The notes under the pieces: model-generated
Seen by the model: the letters and a program-made list of their open reading frames with translations, nothing else
What the model was told of the DNA's origin: nothing
The model's database searches: none
Made by a program: the position numbers and the translations under genes
Assembly: GCA_007258455.2 (NCBI GenBank)
Contig: VDFB02193867.1
Coordinates: 528,255,296 to 528,319,295, forward strand
DNA from: Sequoia sempervirens
Taxonomy: Eukaryota > Streptophyta > Pinopsida > Cupressales > Cupressaceae
Length of the DNA: 64,000 nt
Direction: 5' to 3'
Part shown: in pieces, positions 1-11,400 of the stretch
Layout: each line of letters starts with the position of its first letter
Numbering within the stretch: position 1 is the first letter of the stretch

Positions 1-854
1 ACATATCTTCATTTATTCCTTTTCCTTTATCAGGCTTTGTCACTCTTATGTGTCCACTTACTACTACCAGCAGGAGCTCCAGTATGACATCCCCTATATT
101 AAGATCTTCTTCCATTCATGATGAATAGCTACAAAAATTAGGTCAGAGTCGCCACTCACTTTAATCAAAATGAGAAAAATATTCAATATTTCTTGTTCCC
201 AGTGGAGTCTATTCAATATTTCTGACTCTATGTTTAAGGCCTCAATTTTGATTGATCCCCAACAAAGTCGCCAATTTGTTAGCTCTCAAAAACATAGGTT
301 TGAACCATGAAAGGTTGCCATGCTTTCACAATGTTTTAGGGTAACAGAACAAGGCTTGAAACAATCAAACCTTCTAATCTTCTGGTGCTGCAAGACCAAG
401 GTGGGTGTACCTTTCTGAATAGTGTAGACTTATCATATGTTTATTTTTACAGAGTGCTTTTTCCACAATGGCAGATGACAGTGAACAAACCAAACTCAAT
501 AACTACCTACTAATCTAAATCCTAGGATGCTTAATTAATTGATACAAAGAAACTGGAATGGATTCAAATAGTGAAATACAGAGACTAGTGCCTTGTTGGG
601 CGAGCAGAGTCAAATGAGATCAAGATGAACAACACATTCTAAGAAAACACAAATTATCTGGCATTTATGTGTTTACAACTTGTATAAACTTGCAACAATA
701 TTACTACTAAGTTCTACTTCAATAATCCATAATGAAATCTCTCTGATTACTGTGATCAATAAAAGGATTTAATCTTTGCTTGAAAGAACCAATTGATTAA
801 TCACAGAAACACAGCAAATGTGTATTGATAAATTGAACATAAACTTGTTATGTC
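1..854. other. Unassigned AT-rich DNA
   Basis: No reading frame of recognisable family, RNA gene or repeat structure was found on either strand. The stretch is ordinary AT-rich plant intergenic DNA and ends at the target duplication of the SINE that follows. Confidence 0.5.
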
Positions 855-873
855 AACTTAAATAACCAGAAAA

Positions 874-1020
874 GCTGGTATTGGCATGGTGTGATGGTTT
901 ATAGGTGGCATTGTTATTCTTGCCACCAAGGTTCAAACCCCATTGGGGTGTTATTGTTGAATGGTTGTATCCGGTTCATAGCTCCGGTCAAAAGCGTTTA
1001 CCCCTTGAATAAAAAAAAAA
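874..1020 (+). mobile_element. tRNA-derived SINE, full length, with 19-bp target duplication
   Basis: The head contains tRNA-like internal RNA polymerase III promoter boxes: an A-box-like stretch (TGGTGTGATGGTTTATAGG, near 888) and a B box (GGTTCAAACCCC, near 930). The tail is a run of A residues ending at 1020. The 19-bp sequence AACTTAAATAACCAGAAAA lies immediately before (855-873) and after (1021-1039), which is the target duplication left by LINE-assisted insertion. At about 147 bp it has normal plant SINE length. Perfect flanking repeats suggest a fairly young insertion. It is not a functional tRNA gene, because no complete cloverleaf can be drawn and the element continues well past tRNA length. 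Confidence 0.88.
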
Positions 1021-1039
1021 AACTTAAATAACCAGAAAA

Positions 1040-2460
1040 ATCAATCATGGAGACAACCTAGCAGTATTTTTCATTTTAACTCAACAGATAACTAAACCAG
1101 AAAAATGCAGCAACATCAACTGAATCTCATAAATACCTCCATTGTGAAAATCATGCAACAATAGCCTCTAGTCTGATGATTTTATTCTAATGTATCTCCT
1201 TGCAGTGTATCAAAAAATCTAATCTCTGGTCCTCTCAATTAACAATTACATCATGCTTATATACACACCAGCATGAGAAAATATGAAAATAGAACATCAT
1301 GTCGGCCTTAGCACCAAATTCGGGCTCCAAAAGATGTCGGCTTCCAACGGTTATTCAAATAGATTCATGTCGGCCACAATGGTGAATTTCAATTTTTTAC
1401 CAATAAGCAGTCGGCGAGACATATCACAACTTATGTCGAAGGAAACTCAAATGTTCATCGTTCTGCTTGAATATTGTTTTCACATTCACTGTAGCTACCA
1501 GTACATTATACCGAAGCCACGTAGTAGCCTTTTGTTCCATCCGCATATCGCTATCGCCTATTCGGGTTGGTGAAACATTATACAGATTATTCATTGTTAC
1601 ACCGAGGACCCACTTCATTCCTCACATGTCGCTGTGACAAATCACCTCTCCCACCGACGAGCCCACATATCATATGTATGTCATTGTAGCTCAAAAGTGT
1701 CGGGAAGACCTTATAGAGAATACACAAGTCACACCGAAAGGTCTTACCATCCCCGCAAGTTGCTGAGACCCAACGTTTCTCACATTGACAGACCGCTCAT
1801 CATATGTGTCGCTATAGCTTGTGACTGTCGAGGAAACCCTTTGTAGATATTACATCGCTTTGCCAAAAATCCCGAGCACAATCCAATTCGCCAAGACAAC
1901 ACCCCCTAACACTAAAAAAGGCACCCCCAGAACAATATCGGCAAGACCCAACTGTATTGCCAGGACCTACCGATCTCTCACCGAAAGCCGCATATTGAAC
2001 CTCATCGGCAAGACACATTGAGTTCACCAAGACACAACAATGAAGCAACACTAGTCATACCGAAGAACCCTGAAGCGCTGGTCGGTATAACAAGCCGACA
2101 TCACTAAGACCTTTCAATGAAAGGTATAACCCTCGCCGATAGAACTCCCCAAATATCAATAGATTCTCTCATATGAACTAATCGGGGAGACAATGAGAGT
2201 TTCGTTGAAACATTAGCCCGATAACCAAAACTCTCGCCGATGTGTAACATATGCCAAGTGGTCGGTATGACACTCTATAATCGTTGTGACACTGTGCTGA
2301 AAGTAGAACCCTCTGCCGATAAAAGACCACATTAAATCCCGTCACCAAAACATCAAGAATTTAGCAAGATGTTAGCCTGACCACCAAGACAAATACTGAT
2401 AGAAGCCTCCGCCATTGCCAACACAAGAGACATGTCTTTCCGATAACTTGGAGGATTATG
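1040..2460. other. Unassigned region rich in TCGGC/CCGA words
   Basis: From about 1280 to 2450 the sequence is GC-richer than its surroundings and repeats short words such as GTCGGC, ACCGA and CGGCAAGAC at irregular spacing. A loose ~150-bp similarity is visible between 1660-1740 and 1795-1850 (both have CATCATATGTRTGTC-like text followed by GTCG). The reading frames that cross it are short and lie on both strands without family signatures. It may be degenerate non-coding retrotransposon DNA such as an LTR, but no boundary could be fixed. Confidence 0.4.
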
Positions 2461-2649
2461 AATAAAGTCAATCATGTGAAAATATCAATTTGTATAGTTC
2501 CAACACATAGCTTCCATTCAATACTCATGTTTACATGCTTCACTTATAGTCTTCGGTTCAATCTCATAGAGTAAACATAGGTTTATCTCACCAACAGTAG
2601 TTATGCTTCTTGTCAATACTTCTTATTTCTTATCTCTAATGATCTAACT

Positions 2650-3579
2650 TTCTGAATGATTTTTCTACACATATTTAGGTGTCTTTGGTGACACCACCAG
2701 GGCTTCTTCTTATTCATTCTACATTTCTTGTTCATCCCCCTCTTGTTCTTCCACAATTTCTTTAGCTCTTACGCAATCAGGTTCATTAGATAAATATCCA
2801 TCAACTTCAATTGAATTCTTCATTGCTTCATCACTTTGAAATTTGAGATTTCTACAATCTTTCTAGGTATTCTATTGAAACATATTTAAGCTTTGCTTCT
2901 AGTAGAATATCCAAGGAAATACTTTTATCACTTCTAGCATCAAACTTCCCTAAATTTTCTTCATCCCGCCTGATATAACATTTGCTTCCAAATACCTTGA
3001 AATACTTAATAGTAGGAATGATTTCACACCATAGCTCATAGGCGGTCTTAGTAATGTTAGCTCTTGCTTGAACTCGATTGAACACATAAATAGTAGTGTG
3101 AATAGATTCTCTCTAGTAAACTTCCAATAGTCTAGCTTCAGTAACCATTGATCTAGCAACATCTTGAATTGTTATGTTCTTCCTTTCAACAACTCCATTA
3201 TGTTGAGGGATTCTCAGAGTAGATAACTATATTTTTATTCCATGAACTTAAAAAAACATATTAAACTCATGGGAGGTGAATTCACCATCTCTGTCATACC
3301 TCAAATATTTTATTCTCAAATTTACTTCACTTTCTACCATAGCTTTGAATATCCTGAATCTAGCTAACGCATCATATTTCTCTCTAAGAAAAGTGGCCCA
3401 TGTATACCTAGAGTAATCATCAATCGAAAGCATAAGTACCTTTCACGTTGTAGACTTCTCACTCTTGTGGGACTAGAGAACTATATGAATTAATTCCAAA
3501 ATTTTGATTGTAGATTGCTCCTTTGATTTGAAATTATTCCTTGCTTGCTTTCCAAACTAGCAATTCTTGCAAATAGCAT
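2650..3579 (-). pseudogene. Ty1-copia integrase relic (left part of split element)
   Basis: Translated on the minus strand, 3433-3248 gives the integrase core stretch DDYSRYTWATFL followed by RYDRDGEFTSHEF, where the family has the acidic metal-binding residues. Next, 3085-2852 gives KTAYELWCEIIPTIKYFKVFGSKCYIRRDEENLGKFDARSD, abridged here to its landmarks ELW, KYFKVFGS and NLGKFD. This is the C-terminal integrase and linker of copia Pol, continuing leftward into an acidic stretch near 2750. Several stops and frameshifts interrupt it. It joins the Gag-protease part at 11401-12938: the break falls inside the GAG-pre-integrase zinc region, exactly where the nested element at 3580-11400 sits with duplication AGCAT. 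Reverse transcriptase and RNase H, which would follow further left, are not recognisable. Confidence 0.85.
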
Positions 3580-5298
3580 TGAAACGAAGGATTTTGGCAC
3601 TCAAATCCTTCTTAGCTCCTCCTAGGGTTTTTCACCTAGAAGGAGAGATAAAATGGGCCAAAATGCACAACATTAACACTTGAGAATAAAGGATGGAAGA
3701 ATGAAAAGAAAATGTGGAGTGTGTGAATGTGTATTAATGTTGGAAACTTAATGAAAATGTAGACTAAAGAATGAAAATTTATCTAATACAAAAGTGTTGG
3801 AAAACATAGTGTTGAATGCAAATATGAATGAGAAACTTAAGCAAATGGAAACATAAATTAATGAGACTAAATAGAGTGCACCTGGAGGTAGATTGATGTC
3901 ATTGGAAATTTTTTGAATGTCTCATAAACCTTTGTCAGTAGCCACTAGGACTCATTTTCCATGCATGGTGAATTACTCCTATTTCTGGTGAAAAGTTTCA
4001 AAAACTTGTTTTTGATTGTCGGGAACTAAATTATAGGAAAATCTATTTTCAAGCCTCTAGGTGGGAATCATTTGCCATGGGTGGTGAATCAGTCCACCTA
4101 CAGGAGTCTAGAAAATCAAGAGTTGATTATGTGGAGTTAGATCTGCACTTCTGTCTCCTACAAGTCTCTACTTCTGAAACTGTCAGATTCGGGTTTAAAA
4201 GTGACTTTTTATTGATGTTTTGAATTGAATGATGAATGAATGACTTGAGTGATTTTGAAATTTAATATTCAATGATTCCTAAGCCTCCAAGAGTCCTAAA
4301 TATACAAACAAACAAGACAAGAAAGACATATGTTGAATGTTAGGGCATGGGGGTTTTCCTTGGTCAAACCCCATTTAGCTAATTAAACCAGAGTGATGAA
4401 ATAAAGTAATGAAACATGCAAAAATGGAGATGATTACCTTTCCATGATGATTTGATCTTGAAATTCTACAACATAACATGAAGATTCAGCCCTTGAATGC
4501 TTTAGTTAGCTAACTTGATGACTTCTAATGAAGAAACCCTAGCTTGCTTGACTTGTATGAGAAGATGAAAGATGAATTAATAGTGAGAGATGTAAGAATG
4601 AGTTTTTGTATGTAAAATGAGGATAAAAACATTTATTTATAGAAAATTGTGCCTTAGTACTCCATAATACCTCATCACAGGCTGACATGTAGTGAAAATA
4701 AACTTTAAATTTCACTTTTTCCCTCTTGAAGGTCAAAATGGGGGCCAAATAGGACTCATTCACCATATATGGTGAATGGGTCCCACCTAGATGGGACTGA
4801 TTTTCTATGCATGGCGAATGGGTCCCACAAGGGCCATTCCAACACCTAAGAAGCCAAGGAATCAGGAAATAAGGTTTAAAATGCCATCTTGTCAAGTATT
4901 TGATCAATTAAAGCCTCAGGATGCACAATATGGGATAATTAGGACCTATTAGTGATGATGTAAATGTTAAATATGGATTGGGACATATAAATCAATGTGA
5001 AAGTGTGATTAAATACACTTTACATTAATATATTTCTATATTGATGTGATAATGCTATTAAACACATTTTATAATGTTGAATTAAAGAGAAATAGGTTAA
5101 TAAAGTCTAGAAAATCATGAAATTCCTTTACAAGACTTTACAACACCTTTACAAGACATTGTTAGAAGCATATTATTCAATTTTCATGGGTCTAAGACCT
5201 AGTGTGGATGCATAAAATTCCTCACAACACTTGAATCAAGGCCTCATTAAGTCCAATTAATCTCATGTCAAGCAAAGGGTCCTTTTTTCTATGGAACA
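3580..5298 (-). repeat. 3' LTR of the nested element (left copy)
   Basis: This is a direct repeat of 9593-11400, begun by TGAAACGAAGG and ended by GGAACA (1719 bp). It carries the same landmarks as the right copy: the leucine-rich-looking start AGGATTTTGGCACTCAAATC, a GGTTTTCCTTGGTCAAACCCC motif near 4352, and a minus-strand TATA box TATAAATA at 4634-4641. It is about 90 bp shorter than the right copy because one internal block (11034-11125 on the right) is missing here. Scattered substitutions separate the two. Confidence 0.9.
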
Positions 5299-5314
5299 TT
5301 TAGCCCCCACTTTA
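5299..5314 (-). promoter_or_regulatory. Polypurine tract
   Basis: On the minus strand the bases directly before the 3' LTR read AAAGTGGGGGCTAAA, a purine run in the place where plus-strand DNA synthesis of an LTR retrotransposon is primed. Confidence 0.75.
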
Positions 5315-6600
5315 GTGAGAGGATGAACCTGCTTCAAACTCTAAAGTAGCCATTCAAGAGAAATCCACACGTATGTCAAGCCCCCAAGATACAAAATCAT
5401 GCAATGACAATAATGAAAGATGGGGTGGAAAATATGTACTCACTTTGGGCCGACAAGACTTCTTTGTTGTCTGTCGGGAGAGAAAGGCCAAATTGTATAC
5501 TCACTCTAGGGCCACATAACTAGTTATCTATGGGGTGAGAAATCCCAAAAGATGAAATACATATGCTAGTTGGTATACACTCACAAAACACAAAGGTGTC
5601 TATGGGGAAAATTCATGCTGCTAGGTGGGCTTCCCACTCAACCATGTTAAAGTTATACTGCCTGATAATTTTAACAAGGTGCCACAAAAAAAAATGCTCA
5701 TGAACAAAAAGGAAAGGTGCCATAGTCATGCAAGTTGCATTATGCAAGGTGGAAAAGAGGTGCAAACATGTAAAATGTAAAGGATGTTCAAAGGAGTCTT
5801 ATTCAGTTTATGCAAGGTCAGTCACTTAAGGAACATTGTGTCTAATGTCTCCAAGAGAGGTCCAATCAAAGAATAGTATATTGACAACTTAGGGGATGCA
5901 GTGTGTCATATCAAGCCACCAAGAGGAATGCAATATGCTAAGATAGATCATAATTATGAAGGACATCACACCCAATGTCATCCACAAAGTGACGAACGCA
6001 TCACAGAAATGACAAGGCTACACTAGGAACAAAGAATGCAAATGAATTAGTGGTAATGTATGCCCCCCACTTTAAAGTGGTTGCTAACACCATTGTTGTG
6101 AGAAATTTCTTTAAATTAGAAGAGGAGAACATGAGAGCTTATTCAAAAATCCCTATTCCAAGTCATATGTTTTTGATAAGCTACATCATGAAAGAGGGAA
6201 GTATGTCACATGTGAGTCAATCTTAAGATATGTCGCCCACATCCCAAGCTTTCTCTTTATATGTTCATGAAATTTTAACGAGTAGTTGAAAGAGACAAGT
6301 GACATACAAGGGATAAGGTTATCTAACCCTTTTCCCCCCACTTAGTGCAGGAAAAGGGTGAGCCTTAAGTGGATGACGGTATGTTGCCCCTTGCAATGGA
6401 TGCAAGATGTGTAATAGTGAGAATGTGCTTACCCTACAACTATTACATGGAAAGGAACATCAACTAAGGTTATTGATGTGAATAAGAAAGAGTCTTGGAA
6501 GAGTCTTATGTGATAATATTGATGTTGAGTGAAGGTTTGGTGATCTTGGGTAAAGGAGAATAACCAAGACCATGAGTTGTTTGTTGTGTGTTAAGCTTTA
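5315..6600. other. 3' non-coding part of the nested element
   Basis: This lies between the protease frame and the 3' LTR of the element. No coding signature was seen. Polypurine-like CCCCCACTTTA words recur at 5308, 6064 and 6335, which may be duplicated or relic polypurine tracts. Confidence 0.55.
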
Positions 6601-6622
6601 TAGGGTTGTGGATACCTTGCTC

Positions 6623-7625
6623 TTAAGCACCACAACCTTTTCCATTATACTCAAATTGTTTCATGAAGTCATACCCTTTTCCACAAAGCCATTTTAGTGT
6701 TTTGGAATCGAGGGGTTGTTCATTGTTGTGTTCATCAAGGGTTATTGTAGAATTTGTGGCATTGTCTAAAGTGGTTGAGGTGAATATTTTTGAAAGGTTA
6801 TCAGAATTTTGCGTTAACATGATGGTTTTTTGTTGTTGTTTCTCATCTTTCTTTTGTGTGAATATGTATTCGCCCATAACTGATGGTGTGAATTCTAAGG
6901 ATCCCCAATTGTCACCAAAGAATTTAGATGGCAATTCCTTATCATTATGTTCAATTTCTATGTTGGAGGTGGGAATCAATGTGTTTAGAGGACTTGTAGT
7001 TCTATTTTCAAGATGTAAACAACTTTTAGGCTCAGGATTTGCTTCAACCTGATAAATTTTATTGTTATAGACATATTTCATTATATGATGAAGGGTTGAA
7101 GGCACCGCATTCATCTCATGAATCCATGGTTTGCCTAGAAGAAAGTTGTATGGAAAATCATAAGGCATGACATGAATAGGAGTTTGCAAAGTAGCCACCC
7201 CAACCGTAATAGGTAAAGTGATTACATCGAGCAATTGCTTTGTTGTATTATCAAATCCTTGAATAAAGACAACATTAGGTATGATTTGTGATCTATCAAC
7301 TTTTAATTGATCAAGGAGACTAGCACCACACATATTAAGGGCAGAACCATTATCTATGAGAGTGTGTTTGATACCTATGCAATAGAATTGAGCAATGATC
7401 ATAAAGGCATCATGTTGTTTTTGTAACTCCAAAGGAGTGAGCTCATGTTGATGGAAAGTAATGCAAAGATTATGTTTGTGGATGAGAGTTGTCACATCAT
7501 TTGGAGTCATTTTAGGAGGAATTGTGATTTGTTTAAGAGCAGTTTGAAGAACGGTGTTATAAGTTGGTGAATTTTGAAGCAAATCCCAAAAGGAGATCTT
7601 GTAGGATTTTTCTTTAATTGTTCAA
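6623..7625 (-). pseudogene. Retrotransposon aspartic protease with clipped G-patch
   Basis: The minus-strand frame of 319 codons starts in the family stretch LLQNSPTYNTVLQTALKQ (the ATG at 7582 is internal; upstream YDLVEQLKK near 7640 belongs to the same protein after a frameshift). The protease active site reads LIDNGSALNMC, where gypsy proteases usually have D-G/S-G-S. The flap and second half follow as FIQGFDN and then FLLGKPWIHEMNAVPSTLH, the hallmark of this class. The frame ends in FMKQFEYNGKGCGA, which is the beginning of a G-patch and stops after the first glycines. The protease would cut the element's polyprotein. Active-site D-N-G in place of D-G-S or D-S-G makes activity doubtful. 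The open frame is long for so old an element. Confidence 0.85.
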
Positions 7626-9020
7626 CAAGATCATACTCCTTTGTAGGAGGGTTATAATGAGGAGAACTAGCTAGGTAGATTGGGTAGAGGTAAAGAGGGT
7701 GGGATTGGTTGTGGCAGTCGTGGGCTTATTTTGTGTGTTATATGTATGAGGAATAGTATCATCACTAGATTGTTGTGATACATCAGTGTTAGGTGGGTAT
7801 AAAGTGTGGTGTGTTCAATTAGAGGGATGAAGCGGATGTGAGGGTGGGTAAAGGATAAGTTTAGGTTTATTTTGAGTTTTTTGTTTGTGTGAAGGAGGTA
7901 AAGTGTGTAGCAAGGTTTATCAAGGAAGGATGAAGGTTATGTGAGGGTGGGTAAAGGGTGTAATGCGGTTGAATATTGTTAACATCTCGTAACAAGTGAG
8001 AATATTCAGTTTCTTTGAAGGGCATGTTATCTTTGTCTTGGGTCATAATATCCTCCCTAGAAGGAGAGTTCCTAGGAGAACAACAAACCACATGTTTGTG
8101 ACAATTAAAGTTTGGTTAATCTAAAAGAACTTCATCACCACTAAGGGAGGTATTAATGGTTGAATGTGTTTGATTATTGATAGTGGGGAGATTAGGGGAA
8201 GGTTGTATTTGATTTTTGGTTGTTTCTAAGGTCACATTCTCTCATTCCATATTGTCTACCATACTGGGAGATCTTGTAATATGTTCATCTAAGGTTGAAG
8301 TTTGCAAAGTAGGCTCATCACAAGTATGAGGAGAATCAATGAAGGAATTGTTTTAGTCACTAAATTTTTTCGTAGGTGAAAGGGGACAACAAATATTCTC
8401 ATGACTCTCATTGGTTATGTTTTCTAACAACATAGTATCTTCGTCACAACTAGGAGAGATACTAGGAGAAGAAAAAAATTGATCATGATCATGTATGACT
8501 TCATTGTTTTGTTCTGTAATATCTTCCAAAATAGGAGAGGTAGGGGAAGGATCGTAAAGAGGGTTGTTATAGACTTTAAAGATTTGATTATTTAAGACCA
8601 ATCTATCATCCTCATCATTGACAATCTCATGTTCTGCAAAGTTATCTGCACAATGTAAATTAGGGAAGGTGATGTTTAAGAATGTGTCTATGATTTCATT
8701 TCCTTGTGCTAAAATATCTCCCAAAGGGGATGAGGGGAAGGGAAAACAAGAGCCGCATGATTCTCAATGATTGTATCTTCTTTCACCAAGATACCTTCAT
8801 CACTAAAAGGAGAGGTATTGGGAGAATCACAATCATGATCATCATGAGCATCAATGTTTGTATATTCTTCTAACACATAATCTACACAAATAGGAGAGAT
8901 AGGAGGGAATGTAAGTTTAAGACAAGCATTAACACTTTCATTCTTTTGCACCAAGAGACTCTCATAATATTGACATGCAGTGAAGGAATGATGATCATGC
9001 TTATGAACTAACATTTTCAA
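7626..9020 (-). pseudogene. Gag-like acidic, serine/proline-rich region of the nested element
   Basis: Minus-strand frames 9020-8709, 8724-8353 and 8091-7867 follow each other with small overlaps and frameshifts, and lead into the protease. They share a theme of short acidic blocks with SPSISP/SPNTSP-type motifs (for example PNTSPFSDEGILVKED, PTSPILEDITEQ, SPSCDEDTMLLENI), so the region looks like a degenerate internal repeat of a ~60-residue acidic module. The first Met at 9020 begins MKMLVHKHDHH, close to the leader. No zinc knuckle is visible. The position suggests Gag or a Gag substitute, but sequence alone does not prove that. Confidence 0.6.
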
Positions 9021-9576
9021 ATAATAATCTATACTAAATCAAAATGCAATATAAAAGTCTAAAATAAAATAGAATTTTCAAAGAAAAATTAACTGATTAT
9101 GCTATGCAATAGGATGAGAATGCAAATGTGCAATTTAAACTATGCATGAAATGAGCTAATTTAGACTAGTTTTGTGAAATGCATGCTATAGAAATTCAAA
9201 TGACTGATATATGTAGGTTAAGGCACCAATCAAAAGCCTAATTTTTTTTTTTTGAGATCTGTAAAGTGTTGTTTCAGGGGTTAGAAGGGACTGATTCGCC
9301 CAAGGTGGCGAATGAGTCCCACTATGGACCTTTTGCAAACATTTCAGAAATTTGAACTTTATTTTTATGAATTATGAGTGCCAAGATTCATATCTAAGTG
9401 AAAAATGCAAAATTTCAATAAATCTAAATTAATTTAGATGCTATAAATGCAACATAAATGCACTTTTTTATGAATGCTAGATTTAACACCTAGCATGCAA
9501 ATGAATCATGCAATCTCTAATGCAAGCTAGATCTATGATGAAAGACTCCAAAATTAGAAAAGAGAGTATTATAAAA

Positions 9577-9592
9577 GGAAGGTTCACCAAAA
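9577..9592 (-). promoter_or_regulatory. Primer-binding-site-like sequence
   Basis: Directly downstream of the 5' LTR on the minus strand the sequence reads TTTTGGTGAACCTTCC. The TGGTGAAC start is the usual place and form of a tRNA 3'-end complement. A close match (TTTTGGTGAACTTG) adjoins the other LTR-like region at 38093-38106. Confidence 0.6.
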
Positions 9593-11400
9593 TGAAATGA
9601 AGGATTTTGGCACTCAAATCCTTCTTAGCTCCTCCTAGGGTTTTTCACCTAGGAGAGAGAAAATGGGCCAAAATGCACAATGTTAACACTCAAGACTAAA
9701 GGATGGAAGAATGAAAGGAAAATTTGGAGTGTGTGAATGTTTATTAATGTTGGAAAATTAATGAAAATGTAGAGTAAAGAATGCAAATTGATCTAATACA
9801 AAAGTGTTGGAAAACACAGTGTTGAATGCAAATATGAACTAGAAACTTAAGCAAATGGAAACATAAATGAATGAGACTGAATAGAGTGCACCTAGAGGAG
9901 GATTGGTGTCACTGGAATATTTTGGAATGTCTCAAAAACCTCTATTAATATCCACTAAGACTCATTCTCCATGCATGGCGAATTAGTCTTATTTTTGGTG
10001 AAAAGTTTTGGAAACCTGTTTCTGATTGCCGGGAATTGAATTTTGGGAAAATATGTTTTTAGGCCTAAAAGTGGTACTAATTCACCATGATTGGTGAATC
10101 AATCCACCTATATGAATCTAGAAAATCAAGAGTTGATTATGTGGAGTTAGATCTGCACTTCTGTCTCCTACAAGTGTGCTTCTAAAACTATCGGATTCTG
10201 ATCTGAAAGTGACTTTTTATTGATGTTTTGAATTGATTGATGAAGGAATGACTTGAGTGACTTTGAAATTTAATCTTCAATGATTCCTAAGCCTCCAAGA
10301 GTCCTAAATCTACAAACAAACAAGACAAGAAAGAGATATATGTTGAATGTTAGGTCATGGGGGTTTTCCTTGGTCAAACCCTGTTTAGGTAATTAAACCA
10401 AAGTGATGAAATAAAGTAGTGAAACATGAAAAAATGAAGATGATTACCTTTTCATGATGATTTTATCTTGAAATTTTGCAACATAACATGAAGATTCATC
10501 CCTTGAATGCTTTAGGAAGCTAACTTGATGACTTCTAATGAAGAAACCCTAGCTTGCTTGACTTGTATGAGAAGATGAAAGATGAATTAATGATGAGAGA
10601 TGTAAGTATGAGTTTTTCTATGTAAAATGAGGATAAAAACTCTTATTTATAGACAATTGTGCCTTATTACCCAATAATACCTCATCACACGCTAACATGT
10701 AGAGAAAATAAACTTTAAATTTCACTTTTTCCTACTCGAAGGCCAAAATGGGGGTCAGATAGGACTCATTCACCATACATGATGAATGGGTCCCACCTGG
10801 ATGGGACTGATTTTCCATGCATGGTGACTGGGTCCCATAGGGACCATTATGACACTTGAGAAGCCAAGGAATCAGGAAATAAGGTTTAAAATGCCATCTT
10901 ATCAGTTATTTGATCAATTAAAGCCTCAGGATGTGCAATATGGGTTAATTAGGACCTATTAGTGATGATGTAAATGTTAAATATGGCTTGGGACATAGAA
11001 ATCAATGTGAAAATGTGATTAAATACACTTTAAAACACTAAAATTAGGTCCACAGCCTAGAAAGGCACAAAAACTAATGTGAATGTGTACATCATACTAC
11101 AACACTAGTTTATCATTAAGTTTGCAATAAGATCTTTCTAGATTGATTTGATAATGCTATTAAGCACATTTTATAATGTTGAATTAAAGAGAAATAGGTT
11201 AATTAAGTCTAGAAAAGTGTGAAAATCCTTTACAATACTTTACAACACCTTTACAAGACATTTTTAGAAGCATATTATTCAATTTGCAAGGTTCCAAGAC
11301 CTACTGTGGATGCATAAAATGCCTCACAACACCTGAATCAAGGCCTCATTGAGTCCAATTAATCTCATGTCAAGCAAAGGGTCCTTTTTTCTTTGGCACA
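9593..11400 (-). repeat. 5' LTR of the nested element (right copy)
   Basis: A direct repeat of 3580-5298, 1808 bp, beginning TGAAATGAAGG and ending TTGGCACA at 11400, right before the AGCAT duplication. Bases 10980-11400 of this LTR belong to the large inverted repeat, whose partner is 63580-64000. Confidence 0.9.
10644..10651 (-). promoter_or_regulatory. TATA box in the 5' LTR
   Basis: The minus strand reads TATAAATA inside the 5' LTR. The same octamer occupies the matching place in the other LTR (4634-4641), so it is the likely core promoter of this element. Confidence 0.6.

Larger units (their letters stand above)
3580..11400 (-). mobile_element. Complete non-autonomous LTR retrotransposon (gypsy-type), nested in copia
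   Basis: Two long direct repeats (3580-5298 and 9593-11400) both start TGAAAYGAAGG and end in CA on the plus strand. The five bases AGCAT flank the whole unit at 3575-3579 and 11401-11405, giving an exact target duplication. Just inside the left LTR is a polypurine tract on the minus strand (AAAGTGGGGGCTAAA). Just inside the right LTR is a primer-site-like TTTTGGTGAACC. Both set the direction as minus, so the right LTR is the 5' one. The interior codes only for a decayed gag-like acidic region and an aspartic protease. No reverse transcriptase, RNase H or integrase is visible, so it needed enzymes from another element. The target was the copia element running from about 2460 to the gap. Confidence 0.92.

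Noticed and set aside
874..1020. tRNA gene
   Set aside because: It has polymerase III boxes but no full cloverleaf, a poly-A tail and a target duplication; it is a SINE. The same applies to 34045-34146.
6663..7052. 129-codon plus-strand frame
   Set aside because: Antisense shadow of the protease frame, which has clear family motifs on the minus strand.
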